A stretch of 64,000 nt of DNA from Bacteroidales bacterium (GTDB lineage: Bacteria; Bacteroidota; Bacteroidia; Bacteroidales; UBA3824), in the NCBI GenBank assembly GCA_016293845.1, contig JAEDDH010000012.1, forward strand, positions 39,495 through 103,494, given 5' to 3'. The position numbers and the translations under genes are program-made. The notes under the pieces were generated by a model. That model was not told where the DNA came from and made no database searches. It saw only the letters and a program-made list of their open reading frames with translations. Position 1 is the first letter of the stretch; every line of letters starts with the position of its first letter. This document shows positions 8,429 through 17,226 of the stretch, piece after piece.

Positions 8429-9328
8429 ATGGACGTTAAATCCAACAAATGGAAGGGTACTACCGGCGGTGGTAATTTCGGACAGAAGTCGTTGATTTTC
8501 TTGTTCCGACACTTTGGTGTGCGTGTGGGATATTTCTTTATGTATATTTCCATACCCTTCTATTTGATTTTTGGACGAAAGGCACGCAAGGCTTCGTGCA
8601 AATATTTCCGTCAGGTACACCATTACGGCAAGGTAAAAGCGTTTTTTAGCACGTGGACTACCTACAATAATTTTGGCAAGGTTATGCTCGATAGGTTTGC
8701 AATCTTTTCGGGGCAACGCAATAGGTTTACCGTTGAGAGCCAGAGTATGGATATTTTCGACAATCTTGTGGCTCAGCCCGGCGGATTTGTAATGCTTGGC
8801 AGTCATACTGGAAATTTTGAAATTTGCGGTTACCTTCTTAGTCAAAACATTAAGAAAATCTATGCTCTTGTGTTTGGCGGCGAAAGCGAGGTAATGAAGC
8901 AACAGCGTTTTGTGCAATTTGACCAAAACAATGTAGAAATGGTGGCTGTGAAAGACGATATGAGTCACCTCTTTACGCTTAATCAGGCACTCGAAAACGG
9001 CGACATCATCACAATGCCAGCCGACCGTATTTTTGGCAGCAGCAAATCTGTAAGGTGTAATTTTGGATACGCCAAAGCCGATTTTCCTGTGGGACCTTTT
9101 GCCGTGGCTGCATTGCGTAATGTGCCGGTTATTGCCGTATTTGTTTTTAAAACAGCCACTTACCGCTACAAAGTTATTGTTGAAAAAGTGGAATGCGAAA
9201 ACGCCGAAAGCATCCCCACCAAAAAACGCGCTGAGGCAATGGCTATCCGTTTTGCCCAATTGCTTGAACATCAGGTATTAAGTAATCCTACCCAGTGGTT
9301 CAACTTTTATGATTTTTTTGTGGATTAA
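8429..9328 (+). CDS. LpxL/HtrB-like acyltransferase
   Basis: Predicted membrane-bound acyltransferase of 299 residues of the lipid A biosynthesis acyltransferase fold. An N-terminal hydrophobic helix (about residues 30-48) is followed by the catalytic HX4E motif in GSHTGNFE and the partner motif MPADRIFG. In Bacteroidetes aryl-polyene and flexirubin loci a protein of this type moves the finished acyl chain to a lipid or polyol acceptor; in LPS synthesis it would acylate lipid A. The tight coupling to a ketoacyl synthase two bases downstream favours the former, but this is inference. Confidence 0.85.
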   Translation: MDVKSNKWKGTTGGGNFGQKSLIFLFRHFGVRVGYFFMYISIPFYLIFGRKARKASCKYFRQVHHYGKVKAFFSTWTTYNNFGKVMLDRFAIFSGQRNRFTVESQSMDIFDNLVAQPGGFVMLGSHTGNFEICGYLLSQNIKKIYALVFGGESEVMKQQRFVQFDQNNVEMVAVKDDMSHLFTLNQALENGDIITMPADRIFGSSKSVRCNFGYAKADFPVGPFAVAALRNVPVIAVFVFKTATYRYKVIVEKVECENAESIPTKKRAEAMAIRFAQLLEHQVLSNPTQWFNFYDFFVD

Positions 9329-9330
9329 TT

Positions 9331-10443
9331 ATGGTAGATATAATTTCAAACAATATAGTTTCGCCCTTGGGATTCAGCACCTTGCAAAATTACACCGCTG
9401 CCAAAGAGGGAGTGTCGGCTGTAAAACCTTTTGATGGATATTGTGCGGCGTATATCGATAACCAACTGTTAAACAATGCATTCTCCGATATATGTGCGCA
9501 AAATCCCGACAATTACACCAAGGTAGAAAAAGCCGCTATCCTTTCGCTTAAATCGGCTTTAAACAACTGTGATGTAGATTTTTGCCACCCAAAAACTGCA
9601 TTCTTTTTTTCTACCACCAAAGGCAATGTAGAATTGCTTGATAGCGGCGATTTCAACAATCGAAATATTCATCTGTGGCAAACCGCACAAAAAATTTCAA
9701 AGTTTTTTGGAAATGAAAACACGCCGATTGTGGTGTCGAATGCCTGTATTTCGGGACTTTCGGCTATGATTTCTGCCGCACGTGCACTAAAATCAAAGCG
9801 TATCGACACTGCCGTGGTAACAGGTGTGGATATGCTCTCAAAGTTCATCGTGTCAGGATTTTCGTGCCTAAAAGCCTTGTCGCAAAATCCTTGTCGGCCG
9901 TTTGACATTGAGCGCACGGGACTAAATCTTGGCGAAGCCGCTGCCACTGTGGTAATGCGTCGCACCGAAAATGACTCTAAATATCCCAAGTATGTGTCGG
10001 GTGCAATTCACAACGATGCATACCATATTTCGTCGCCCTCAAAAAACGCCGAAGGCTCTTACCGTTCGTTATGCGATGCTACTAAGGGATTTATACCGTC
10101 TCAGTTTGCTTTTATCAACGCTCACGGCACTTCCACAATGTACAACGACGAAATGGAGTCGGTGGCAATTTCACGTGCCGGATTGCAAGATGTGCCGGTC
10201 AACTCGCTCAAACCTATTTTTGGACATACTCTCGGCGCTGCGGGACTCTTGGAGAGCATTCTCTCAATTGGCGCTCTGCAAGATGGTGCGGTGCTTCCGG
10301 TGATGAATTTCAATGAATACGGAGTTTCCAGAAAAATCAACATACAGAGCAGTCTTGGCAGCACTGATAAACAATATGCTATAAAACTTATTTCGGGTTT
10401 CGGTGGATGCAACGCCGCCGCAGTTTTTAAAAAAGGAGAGTAA
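9331..10443 (+). CDS. 3-oxoacyl-ACP synthase (KAS I/II type)
   Basis: Condensing enzyme of 370 residues, shorter than FabF (about 410). The catalytic triad is intact: Cys139 in SNACISG, His265 in NAHGTST, and His299 in FGHTLGAAG. Such enzymes extend acyl-ACP by decarboxylative condensation with malonyl-ACP. Its position between an LpxL-like acyltransferase and a truncated synthase-like gene, each two bases away, resembles the ketosynthase of aryl-polyene/flexirubin clusters rather than housekeeping FabF. No ACP, dehydratase or ketoreductase gene is present nearby. Confidence 0.88.
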   Translation: MVDIISNNIVSPLGFSTLQNYTAAKEGVSAVKPFDGYCAAYIDNQLLNNAFSDICAQNPDNYTKVEKAAILSLKSALNNCDVDFCHPKTAFFFSTTKGNVELLDSGDFNNRNIHLWQTAQKISKFFGNENTPIVVSNACISGLSAMISAARALKSKRIDTAVVTGVDMLSKFIVSGFSCLKALSQNPCRPFDIERTGLNLGEAAATVVMRRTENDSKYPKYVSGAIHNDAYHISSPSKNAEGSYRSLCDATKGFIPSQFAFINAHGTSTMYNDEMESVAISRAGLQDVPVNSLKPIFGHTLGAAGLLESILSIGALQDGAVLPVMNFNEYGVSRKINIQSSLGSTDKQYAIKLISGFGGCNAAAVFKKGE

Positions 10444-10445
10444 TT

Positions 10446-11018
10446 ATGGTCAAAATAGCAAAATATTCATATCTCAACAGCCTTTCTGCCGACGCTCTTT
10501 CCGCCGTTTATCGCAGCACGGGAGCCGATTATCCCAAGTTTTTTAAGATGGACGCTCTTTGCAAGGCGGGATTTTTGCTTGTCGAAGATATTGTACGCGG
10601 CTGTGGCAATACCCCTCTTGCCCCTGACGATACATCCGTGGTAGTGTTTACCGCCTCGGGAACATACATTACCGACCTAGCCTTTGAAACCACCATTTCC
10701 GATCCCGACAACTGTTTCCCCTCGCCCTCAGTGTTTGTTTATTCTCTGCCCAATATCGTGGCAGGTGAAATTGCTATCCGTCACGGATTTACAAACGAAA
10801 CTGCCGTTTATCTGAGCAGCAATTTTTCACCATCTCAGATTGAAGCCATTGTTTCCGACACCCTCACCGTAGCCTCCAACGTGCTTGTGGCATGGATCGA
10901 AGTCACCAGCAATCACCCTTCCGCCATAATGTTCCTTATCTCCCGCAATGGCAACAACGATATGCCTGATTTTAATGCGGAAAACTTAGCTGAGATATAT
11001 AAGCAGTGCTATATCTAA
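10446..11018 (+). CDS. Ketoacyl-synthase-like chain length factor, N-terminal half only
   Basis: Protein of 190 residues resembling the Ketoacyl-synt_2 family (beta-ketoacyl synthase N-terminal-like). The hallmark is PSVFVYSLPNIVAGEIAIR around residues 93-111, which corresponds to the core of the first thiolase-fold half. No catalytic cysteine or His pair is present, so it cannot condense by itself. In aryl-polyene clusters small proteins of this family act beside an active ketosynthase as chain length factor. Family assignment is from motif memory; function is inference. AT-rich decayed DNA begins at its stop codon. Confidence 0.7.
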   Translation: MVKIAKYSYLNSLSADALSAVYRSTGADYPKFFKMDALCKAGFLLVEDIVRGCGNTPLAPDDTSVVVFTASGTYITDLAFETTISDPDNCFPSPSVFVYSLPNIVAGEIAIRHGFTNETAVYLSSNFSPSQIEAIVSDTLTVASNVLVAWIEVTSNHPSAIMFLISRNGNNDMPDFNAENLAEIYKQCYI

Positions 11019-11130
11019 ACAATTTTATGATAAAGTGACTACAAAAGAGGAACAAGGCTATTACGAAGAATTAGGTAATATTATTAAACAAATAAAAATT
11101 GATTTTAATATAGAATATGAAGAAAAGTGA
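10990..11130 (+). pseudogene. Startless reading-frame remnant
   Basis: A frame without ATG, GTG or TTG at its head overlaps the end of the previous gene and runs about 46 codons to TGA at 11128-11130. It is charged and protein-like (ending in YEELGNIIKQ...EYEEK). It looks like the C-terminal end of a lost gene: base composition is AT-richer than upstream, and its stop overlaps the ATG of the next broken gene, as genes in operons do. Confidence 0.4.
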
Positions 11131-11576
11131 AAATTTGTTTTGGATAATAGCGGGATTGTGTGGATTGTCCTATTTTATTTACGAGTATCCATTATTCTTT
11201 TGTCAGATGGAATATGTAGAGGGTATCGTATCTTCTGTGCATCATTAAAGCCTCCTTTGTTTTATATTGAAGGCTGAGATTATAAATTTGAGGCAGAATC
11301 TCGAAGTGATGATTCTTTTGTAAGGAAAATACAAAACGAGACTCTGTGAAAATATGGTTCTATAGAGCATCTGACCAAGGCATTTACCAATGGGGCCACT
11401 TTTTTGGTGAACCGTATGATTATTTAGTTACCAAAATCAAAGTTAATGGAAAAACGCAAATTGATTATTCTGTTAATGTTTTTCATTGGTTATCAACCTT
11501 ATTTTCCCTTGTAATAACTGTTTCTTTTATACTTATTTTTATACATAATATATTGAATAACAATACTAAGACATAA
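11117..11576 (+). pseudogene. Broken gene for a small two-helix membrane protein
   Basis: Three consecutive frames join into one plausible protein of about 150 residues. Frame one starts MKKSENLFWIIAGLCG and has a membrane helix and the phrase VEGIVSS, stopping at 11246-11248. Frame two continues from about 11248 (KPPLFYIEG, TGA, DYKFEAES...) with one in-frame stop. Frame three (11346-11576) starts near KIWFYRASDQG, contains YDYLVTKIKVNGKTQIDY and ends in a second membrane helix. The VEG..V and V.GK..Y pattern between two helices recalls DUF3592-like proteins. Two frameshifts and one stop would be needed, so it is probably dead. The 76-residue tail alone could still be read. Confidence 0.55.
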
Positions 11577-11819
11577 TCATTTCTATATAGAAATAATTAT
11601 AACACCCCCTCAAACTAATAACGAACTCACCCAACATAATACAATATAACCAATGTTTTCAACCCCTTTGTTGGACATCAGCAAACCCTTTACAAACAGC
11701 ATATTGTGCCCGATATCACAGACCCATTCAATAATCGAGTGTCCTCTGTATTGCCCTTTCGTGATTTTCCGTGGTTCAAAAAATCTTCGTTTCCTTCGTT
11801 GTTAATGAAGAATAATAAA
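11577..11819. other. Gene-free stretch
   Basis: About 240 bases between the broken membrane gene and the EamA-like promoter. No start-bearing frame of useful length, RNA gene or clear repeat is seen. On the minus strand, 11640-11800 is open for about 45 codons in one frame but lacks any recognisable family, and may be a decayed fragment. Confidence 0.5.
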
Positions 11820-11851
11820 TTTGGAGAAACCAAACCAAATCCCTAATTTTG
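11820..11851 (+). promoter_or_regulatory. Canonical Bacteroidetes promoter
   Basis: TTTG (11820-11823), exactly 20 bases, then TAATTTTG (11844-11851). Expected start near 11857 leads to the ATG at 11881 and rules out the upstream in-frame TTG at 11821. Confidence 0.75.
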
Positions 11852-11880
11852 CATTTAATAGTTGTAACCCACACTCACTT

Positions 11881-12234
11881 ATGTTAAAACTTCTTCTCCT
11901 ATCCCTATCGCAATCTGCCTGCCTTGCCGCTGGACAGGTGTTTTTGAAAATCGCTATGAAAAATGCGCCAAAATTTTCGTTTACTTGGCCTGTTATCAAA
12001 GATTATCTCACTAATTGGAATCTTTTGTTTTCGGGACTCAGTATGGGTGTCGCCACGCTTTTGTGGTTTTATATTCTCAAACACGTGGATTTTTCAATCG
12101 CCTATCCTTTAATAAGTTTTAGTTATGTGTTTGGAATGTTGGCTGCTGTTTTTATTTTTCACGAAAGCGTTCCGCCTACCCGATGGATAGGCCTCGCGCT
12201 CATAGTTTCGGGTGCATTCTTAATTTTGAAATAA
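11881..12234 (+). CDS. EamA/SMR-like small membrane transporter
   Basis: Hydrophobic protein of 117 residues with four predicted membrane helices, the size of small multidrug resistance or ArnE/F-type half-transporters of the DMT superfamily. The C-terminal phrase VDFSIAYPLISFSYVFGMLAAVFIFHESVPPTRWIGLALIVSGAF matches the last EamA helices, including the glutamate before the final helix. It would work as a dimer; substrate unknown, possibly undecaprenyl-linked sugars or cations. It has its own promoter, and its 3' end overlaps the convergent peptidase gene by 15 bases. Confidence 0.8.
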   Translation: MLKLLLLSLSQSACLAAGQVFLKIAMKNAPKFSFTWPVIKDYLTNWNLLFSGLSMGVATLLWFYILKHVDFSIAYPLISFSYVFGMLAAVFIFHESVPPTRWIGLALIVSGAFLILK

Positions 12235-13284
12235 AAATTTGCAAACGTTTTTGTTTATCATTATGCCCGTAGTTTTGGCTCGTACAAATTCTTCTGAGGC
12301 GTAAAGATATCCGCCAAATTTGTTGTAATTGCCCCAACTGTTTTTTACAATGTAAAATTTATTGCCATCGAGGTCTTTGGCTGTGCCTATTATTTGCATA
12401 CCGTGGTCGTCGGTGGTTCGTCGGCTTTCAAAATCGGCTTGACGGCTCTCTTGCGTTACCTTGGTGTGGCGTGGCATTGCGGCGTAACCCTTGCTTTGGT
12501 TAAAACCTGTTTCTGATACATCGGACGACCATACCACAGTGTGTCCTTGAGCCAACGAACTGTCGATGGCGGCAATCATATCATCGAGCGGCACATTATA
12601 AAACTCTCCCCATCGCCAATTGTCGGGCAATTCTAAAATGCAATATTCGTAAAAGGGGTGATGGGTAAACGATGTTATTTGCACATAATCGTCGGGATTG
12701 AGTTTCACAACCTCTTGTGCAAAGGTTTTGGGCGTGTAAGTTTTGCCTTTGTATTCAAATTCTTGCGGCACTGTGCCAAGAAAATTATCGGTTTTTTGGG
12801 TAAAAATCTCTAACCATTTTGGATCAATGATTTTGTTGTCGTCGGTAGCCACCGAATCAATAAAGGTTTTCATTTTGCCCGAAAATCCAAAATGATAGAT
12901 ACTTGCACCTTTTCTTAAAGTGTTTGGATACGCACTTTCGGGCACAAGACCATAATGTTTCATAGCGTAAATATTGTCGTAAAAAAATCCGCCTTCCGAA
13001 AAATTGGTTTTGCCGTGCATCATAACGTATTTTTTTGCCTTGTCGAGATACGAATAACGCACCACAAACATTTCTGAAAGGTTTGGAATATCCTCTGCAC
13101 CGGCGGCTTTCATTTCGCTCTCTAAAAACGAAAGTGTTGAAAAACACCAGCATGTGCCCGATTGTGCCTGATCTTGCACCTCAGGACACCATAAGCGATT
13201 GGTTTCGATAAATGTTAATCCTTTTTGAGCCGTTGCCGAAAGGGCTGTGGATATGGCTACTAATAATATAAGTGTCTTTTTCAT
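12220..13284 (-). CDS. Secreted C1 peptidase (bleomycin hydrolase/PepC-like)
   Basis: Papain-fold cysteine peptidase of 354 residues with an N-terminal signal peptide (residues 1-20, cut after a SATAQ-like site). The catalytic Cys45 is in QSGTCWCFS, His294 in DDHGMQIIG and Asn315 in VKNSWG. The spacing and the long insert between Cys and His fit the aminopeptidase C/bleomycin hydrolase group, which is shorter here than the usual 440 residues. Export to the periplasm suggests peptide digestion outside the cytoplasm. It has its own leftward promoter in the gap before grpE. Confidence 0.88.
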   Translation of the reverse strand: MKKTLILLVAISTALSATAQKGLTFIETNRLWCPEVQDQAQSGTCWCFSTLSFLESEMKAAGAEDIPNLSEMFVVRYSYLDKAKKYVMMHGKTNFSEGGFFYDNIYAMKHYGLVPESAYPNTLRKGASIYHFGFSGKMKTFIDSVATDDNKIIDPKWLEIFTQKTDNFLGTVPQEFEYKGKTYTPKTFAQEVVKLNPDDYVQITSFTHHPFYEYCILELPDNWRWGEFYNVPLDDMIAAIDSSLAQGHTVVWSSDVSETGFNQSKGYAAMPRHTKVTQESRQADFESRRTTDDHGMQIIGTAKDLDGNKFYIVKNSWGNYNKFGGYLYASEEFVRAKTTGIMINKNVCKFLFQN

Positions 13285-13307
13285 TGGTTTTGTTTTTTCT
13301 ACGATTG

Positions 13308-13339
13308 CAAAGGTACGTATTTAAATTATTAAAAGCAAA
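13308..13339 (-). promoter_or_regulatory. Promoter for the C1 peptidase
   Basis: Leftward TTTG (13339-13336), 20 bases, then TACCTTTG (13315-13308). Leader to the ATG at 13284 is about 18-20 bases. Confidence 0.75.
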
Positions 13340-13424
13340 TTTTAATGCTGACAATTTGTCGTTTTGTAGCCGTGTGGCAAACTATTTGAAACTATATAAG
13401 CAGAATTTAAAAACATATACAAAT

Positions 13425-14066
13425 ATGAGCAAACGCAAAAGACACCATAGTTCTTATAATAAGGAAGTTAAAATGGAAGAACAAGAAAACACCGTACTCA
13501 CCGACGAGCAAAAAGCACAGCCCGAAGGTGATAATGCCGATGACAAAACGACAGAAACTGACAACAATCAGGACAAAACGGCAGCAAATGACACTGACAC
13601 CACCGCTCAGGATGCTGACAACGGCGGCGACTTGCAGAAAAAATACGACGAACTCAACGACCGCTATCTTCGCTTGATGGCTGAGTTCGATAATTACCGC
13701 AAGCGCACTCTCAAAGAGAAGATGGACCTTACCAAATATGCCGAGGAAGATGTTATCAAGGGCATTCTACCCGTAGTAGACAATATGGAACGTGCCATCA
13801 AGAGTCTTGAATCGGCTACCGACATCAACGCCGTTAAAGAGGGTATCGACCTTATTTACAAAAAGTTTCAAGAGTTTCTCGAAAAACGCGGTATTAAGGA
13901 AATTGAGGCTCTCAACAAAGAACTCGACACCGACCTTCACGAGGCTGTCACCAAATTTGCAGCACCGAGCGAAGACCTCAAAGGCAAGATTATCGATGTT
14001 ATTGAAAAAGGCTATTACCTGCACGACAAGGTGATACGCTATGCGAAAGTCGTGGTTGGTGAATAA
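13425..14066 (+). CDS. grpE: Nucleotide exchange factor GrpE
   Basis: Co-chaperone of 213 residues that drives ADP release from DnaK. An acidic, disordered N terminus (residues about 25-65) precedes a coiled coil (KKYDELNDRYLRLMAEFDNYRKRT) and the C-terminal beta domain with the family signature around DNMERAI and DVIEKGYYLHDKVIRYAKVVVG. ATG at 13425 is chosen; an alternative ATG at 13473, behind an AGGAAG, would give 197 residues. It lies 14 bases before dnaJ, the usual heat-shock pair. dnaK is not in the window. Confidence 0.96.
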   Translation: MSKRKRHHSSYNKEVKMEEQENTVLTDEQKAQPEGDNADDKTTETDNNQDKTAANDTDTTAQDADNGGDLQKKYDELNDRYLRLMAEFDNYRKRTLKEKMDLTKYAEEDVIKGILPVVDNMERAIKSLESATDINAVKEGIDLIYKKFQEFLEKRGIKEIEALNKELDTDLHEAVTKFAAPSEDLKGKIIDVIEKGYYLHDKVIRYAKVVVGE

Positions 14067-14080
14067 ATAAAACTACAACA

Positions 14081-15235
14081 ATGGCAGAAAAAAGAGATTA
14101 TTACGAGGTGCTTGGCGTAAGCAAAAATGCGTCGAAAGACGAACTTAAAAAGGCTTACCGCCAACTCGCTCTCAAATACCACCCCGACCGCAATCCTGGC
14201 GACAAGGAGGCGGAAGAAAAATTCAAAGAGGCGGCAGAGGCCTACGAGGTGCTTAGCGACGACCAAAAACGTGCCCGCTACGATCAGTTCGGTCACGCAG
14301 GTGTGGGCGGCGCAGGTGGCGCAGGAGGTTTCAGTATGGATATGGAAGACATATTCAGCCACTTTGGCGACATATTCAGCGGATTCGGTTTCGGCGGCGG
14401 CTTTGGTGGCGGCGGTTTCGGCGGATCGCGCGGACAGCGTGTCAACAAGGGCAGCAGCCTGCGTGTAAAGGTGAAACTCAACCTCAAAGATATAGCCAAC
14501 GGATGCGAAAAAAAAATCAAGGTTAAGAAATATTGCGCCTGCAAATCGTGCAACGGCACAGGAGCAGAGGCAGGTTCAAGTATGAATACGTGTCCCACTT
14601 GTCACGGTACAGGTGTGGTAACCCAAGTGCGCAACACCATTCTTGGACGTATGCAAACTCAGTCGCCCTGTTCGGCGTGCGGAGGCACAGGAAAAATCAT
14701 TGCCAAAAAATGTAAAGATTGTGGCGGCGAAGGCGTAGTGCTTGGCGAAGAGGTTATCTCTATCAATATTCCCGCAGGTGTGGCAGACGGAATGCAGATG
14801 ACTGTTCCCAACAAGGGTAACGCTCCCAAACACGGCGGCGAAAATGGTGACCTTCTCGTTGTTTTTGAGGAAGAGCAAAATCCTCAACTCACCCGCGAGG
14901 ACAACAATTTGATTTACAACCTCAGCATCAGTGTTCCCGACGCAATACTCGGAGCCACTGCCGAAATTCCAACAATAGATGGCAAGGTGAAGGTAAAAAT
15001 TGACCCAGGAACTCAGCCCGGCAAGGTGCTCCGTTTAAAAGGAAAGGGTTTGCCCACATACGGCTCTTACGGTCGTGGCGATTTGCTTGCCATTGTCAAC
15101 GTTTGGATTCCAAAGAAACTCACCAAAGACGAGCAGAAAGCCATCGAGGGTTTCCAAAAATCCGATTCGTTTAAGCCTGGTGCAGAAGATTCCCAAAAGT
15201 CGGGCTTTTTCGACCGACTATTTAATCGTGGATAA
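14081..15235 (+). CDS. dnaJ: Chaperone DnaJ (type I Hsp40)
   Basis: Full-length DnaJ of 384 residues. The J domain carries the HPD motif (KYHPDRNPGD). It is followed by a Gly/Phe-rich linker (residues about 75-125), four zinc-finger repeats of CxxCxGxG type (CKSCNGTG, CPTCHGTG, CSACGGTG, CKDCGGEG) and the client-binding C-terminal domains. It stimulates DnaK ATPase and delivers substrates. Cotranscribed with grpE; a terminator follows. Confidence 0.98.
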   Translation: MAEKRDYYEVLGVSKNASKDELKKAYRQLALKYHPDRNPGDKEAEEKFKEAAEAYEVLSDDQKRARYDQFGHAGVGGAGGAGGFSMDMEDIFSHFGDIFSGFGFGGGFGGGGFGGSRGQRVNKGSSLRVKVKLNLKDIANGCEKKIKVKKYCACKSCNGTGAEAGSSMNTCPTCHGTGVVTQVRNTILGRMQTQSPCSACGGTGKIIAKKCKDCGGEGVVLGEEVISINIPAGVADGMQMTVPNKGNAPKHGGENGDLLVVFEEEQNPQLTREDNNLIYNLSISVPDAILGATAEIPTIDGKVKVKIDPGTQPGKVLRLKGKGLPTYGSYGRGDLLAIVNVWIPKKLTKDEQKAIEGFQKSDSFKPGAEDSQKSGFFDRLFNRG

Positions 15236-15265
15236 TTTATCAGAATAAATACAACTATCACCATA

Positions 15266-15296
15266 AAGGGCCGCAGTTATTGAGGCTCTTTTTTTT
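15266..15296 (+). terminator. Intrinsic terminator after dnaJ
   Basis: The stem AAGGGCC pairs with GGCTCTT (one G-T pair) around a CGCAGTTATTGA loop, followed by six more T residues. Confidence 0.8.
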
Positions 15297-15320
15297 AACA
15301 ATTAATTAACATCAGTCCAG

Positions 15321-15351
15321 GTTGTTAATCCGCACATATTCCGTATATTTG
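15321..15351 (+). promoter_or_regulatory. Promoter for the chemotaxis receptor gene
   Basis: GTTG (15321-15324), 19 bases, then TATATTTG (15344-15351). The remaining leader to the ATG at 15431 is about 75 bases. Confidence 0.6.
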
Positions 15352-15430
15352 CAATAAACAAATGTTATGCTTTTGTAAAAGGCACGTAATTTGCAATAAT
15401 CTCCTTGTTCACTATTAATTTACAAACACT

Positions 15431-17224
15431 ATGAGAAAGACATCAGTATATGTTAAGATTCTTGCAATTATAATTCCTATCGTAGCTGTTACATTGGTAG
15501 TCATGATGGTTGTAAGTTATCAAGTCAACTTTTCATCCCAAAAACAATTCTTCGAGTTCTGTATGCAGGAGCTCTCTGCCAAATCTGCACAGGAGGTAAC
15601 CGAAAAACTCGCCACTATGACCGACGAGCTTAAATGGATTGCCAGCGAGGATATTTTTACTACAATGGATGAAAAACAGTATTCCCATCGTCTCGATGCT
15701 ATTGCTGCCGACAAAAAGGAGTCGTTCTCTATGATGTTTGTGGCGTATCCCGACGGTAGCTACTATGTCAACGGCAAGGGCTTCTCAAAGGCCAATATCG
15801 CCGACCGTCAGTATTTTAAGAATATTTTCCAACTGGGCAAGGATTTTTCTATGACAAGTCCCGATATTTCAAAGTCTACTGGTGAGAAAAAATACACGCT
15901 TGCTGTTCCTATCAAACGTGGTGGCACGGTTGTGGGTGCATTTTGTGTCAATGTCAGCCTCAATACTCTTAAAAAAGTGGTTTTAGAATGTAAATTTGGC
16001 GAAAACAGCGAAACGTTTATAGTGGATGAGAAGGCCGACCTTATTGGTACTCCTTACGATGATATGGTAATGAACTTCAACCTCCTTACCGATGGTAAAG
16101 CTGCATATCCTGGTCTCGAAGTGGTAGGAGAGTGCGTTACCCGAGGAGAAGGCTGTATCCGTTACTGCACCGACGCTGCCACTGGTGAAAATTTGTACAC
16201 TATGAGCCGCAAAATCGAGGGCACTCCCGGATGGTTTGTGGTAGGTACTCTGCCCGATTCTGAGCTTAGAAGTTCGGCAAGAGAAAACCTCCGTGTGATG
16301 TTTATATTCTTGATTGTGGTGATTGCGGTAATTGTTGTTATGGTGGTTATGTGCCTCAAACGTATGCTCTCAAATCCCCTTGCGCAACTTTCTACAGCTA
16401 TCAAAGATATTTCTAACGGACATCTCAAACGCCGTATCGACTATAAATCTAACGACGAGATTGGCGAAATGTGCGACGACCTCCGCGAAATGAGCACAAA
16501 ACTTTCTGACATTGTTGACACTATCAAGGCAGGTTCCGAAAATCTTGCTGCCAACTCTGAGCAGGTGAACGCCACTTCGCAGCAGGTAATGCAGGGTTCG
16601 CAGTCGCAAAGTACCAATATCGAAGACCTCTCGGCTACTATGGAAGAGATGACTTCGAATATCGAGCAAAACACTTACAACGCTAAGCAGACCAACAATG
16701 TAAGCCAAGATGCCTGCAACAAATTCAACGAGGTTGTGGTTAAGATCAACAGCCTTTTGGACAACAACAAATCTATCTCCGAGGCTATCTCTATTATCAA
16801 CGAAATTGCATTCCAAACCAACATACTTGCTCTTAATGCTGCTGTGGAGGCTGCCCGCGCTGGAGAATACGGCAAAGGTTTCGCTGTGGTGGCAAAAGAG
16901 GTTCGTTCGCTTGCCGAAAAATCAAAGAACGCTGCCGATAGCATTATCGAAATGTCGCAAAAGAGTTTGCAGTTGTCGGAAGAGGCAAGCACTGTGATGC
17001 AGCAGACTATCCCCAAGATTGAAAACACCCGCACTCTTGTCAACGAAATTACTAATGCAAGTTTGGAACAGAGTGCAGGTGCAAATCAGGTTAATAACAT
17101 TATTCAGAAACTCAACGGCACTGTTAAAATCAACGCTTCGTCGTCGGAAATGCTTGCTGCAAGTGCCGACAATTTGGCTACTCAGGCCGATGATCTGCGT
17201 AATGCTATCAATTACTTTAAGTAA
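15431..17224 (+). CDS. Methyl-accepting chemotaxis protein with Cache sensor
   Basis: Receptor of 597 residues. Membrane helix 1 is at about 8-30. A periplasmic double-Cache-like sensor covers about 40-280, with the typical DRQYFKNIF and ISKSTGEKKYTLAVPIK phrases. Helix 2 (about 288-311) is followed by a HAMP domain and the cytoplasmic signalling coiled coil, with the invariant hairpin tip EIAFQTNILALNAAVEAARAGEYGKGFAVVA. It should bind a small ligand outside and control a CheA-CheW complex. No che genes occur here, and most gut Bacteroidales lack chemotaxis. The C terminus has no CheR-docking pentapeptide. Confidence 0.95.
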   Translation: MRKTSVYVKILAIIIPIVAVTLVVMMVVSYQVNFSSQKQFFEFCMQELSAKSAQEVTEKLATMTDELKWIASEDIFTTMDEKQYSHRLDAIAADKKESFSMMFVAYPDGSYYVNGKGFSKANIADRQYFKNIFQLGKDFSMTSPDISKSTGEKKYTLAVPIKRGGTVVGAFCVNVSLNTLKKVVLECKFGENSETFIVDEKADLIGTPYDDMVMNFNLLTDGKAAYPGLEVVGECVTRGEGCIRYCTDAATGENLYTMSRKIEGTPGWFVVGTLPDSELRSSARENLRVMFIFLIVVIAVIVVMVVMCLKRMLSNPLAQLSTAIKDISNGHLKRRIDYKSNDEIGEMCDDLREMSTKLSDIVDTIKAGSENLAANSEQVNATSQQVMQGSQSQSTNIEDLSATMEEMTSNIEQNTYNAKQTNNVSQDACNKFNEVVVKINSLLDNNKSISEAISIINEIAFQTNILALNAAVEAARAGEYGKGFAVVAKEVRSLAEKSKNAADSIIEMSQKSLQLSEEASTVMQQTIPKIENTRTLVNEITNASLEQSAGANQVNNIIQKLNGTVKINASSSEMLAASADNLATQADDLRNAINYFK

Positions 17225-17226
17225 GA

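Noticed and set aside
11821..11880. Upstream TTG start for the EamA-like gene
   Set aside because: It lies in the -33 element of a canonical promoter, and the added residues are not membrane-protein-like.
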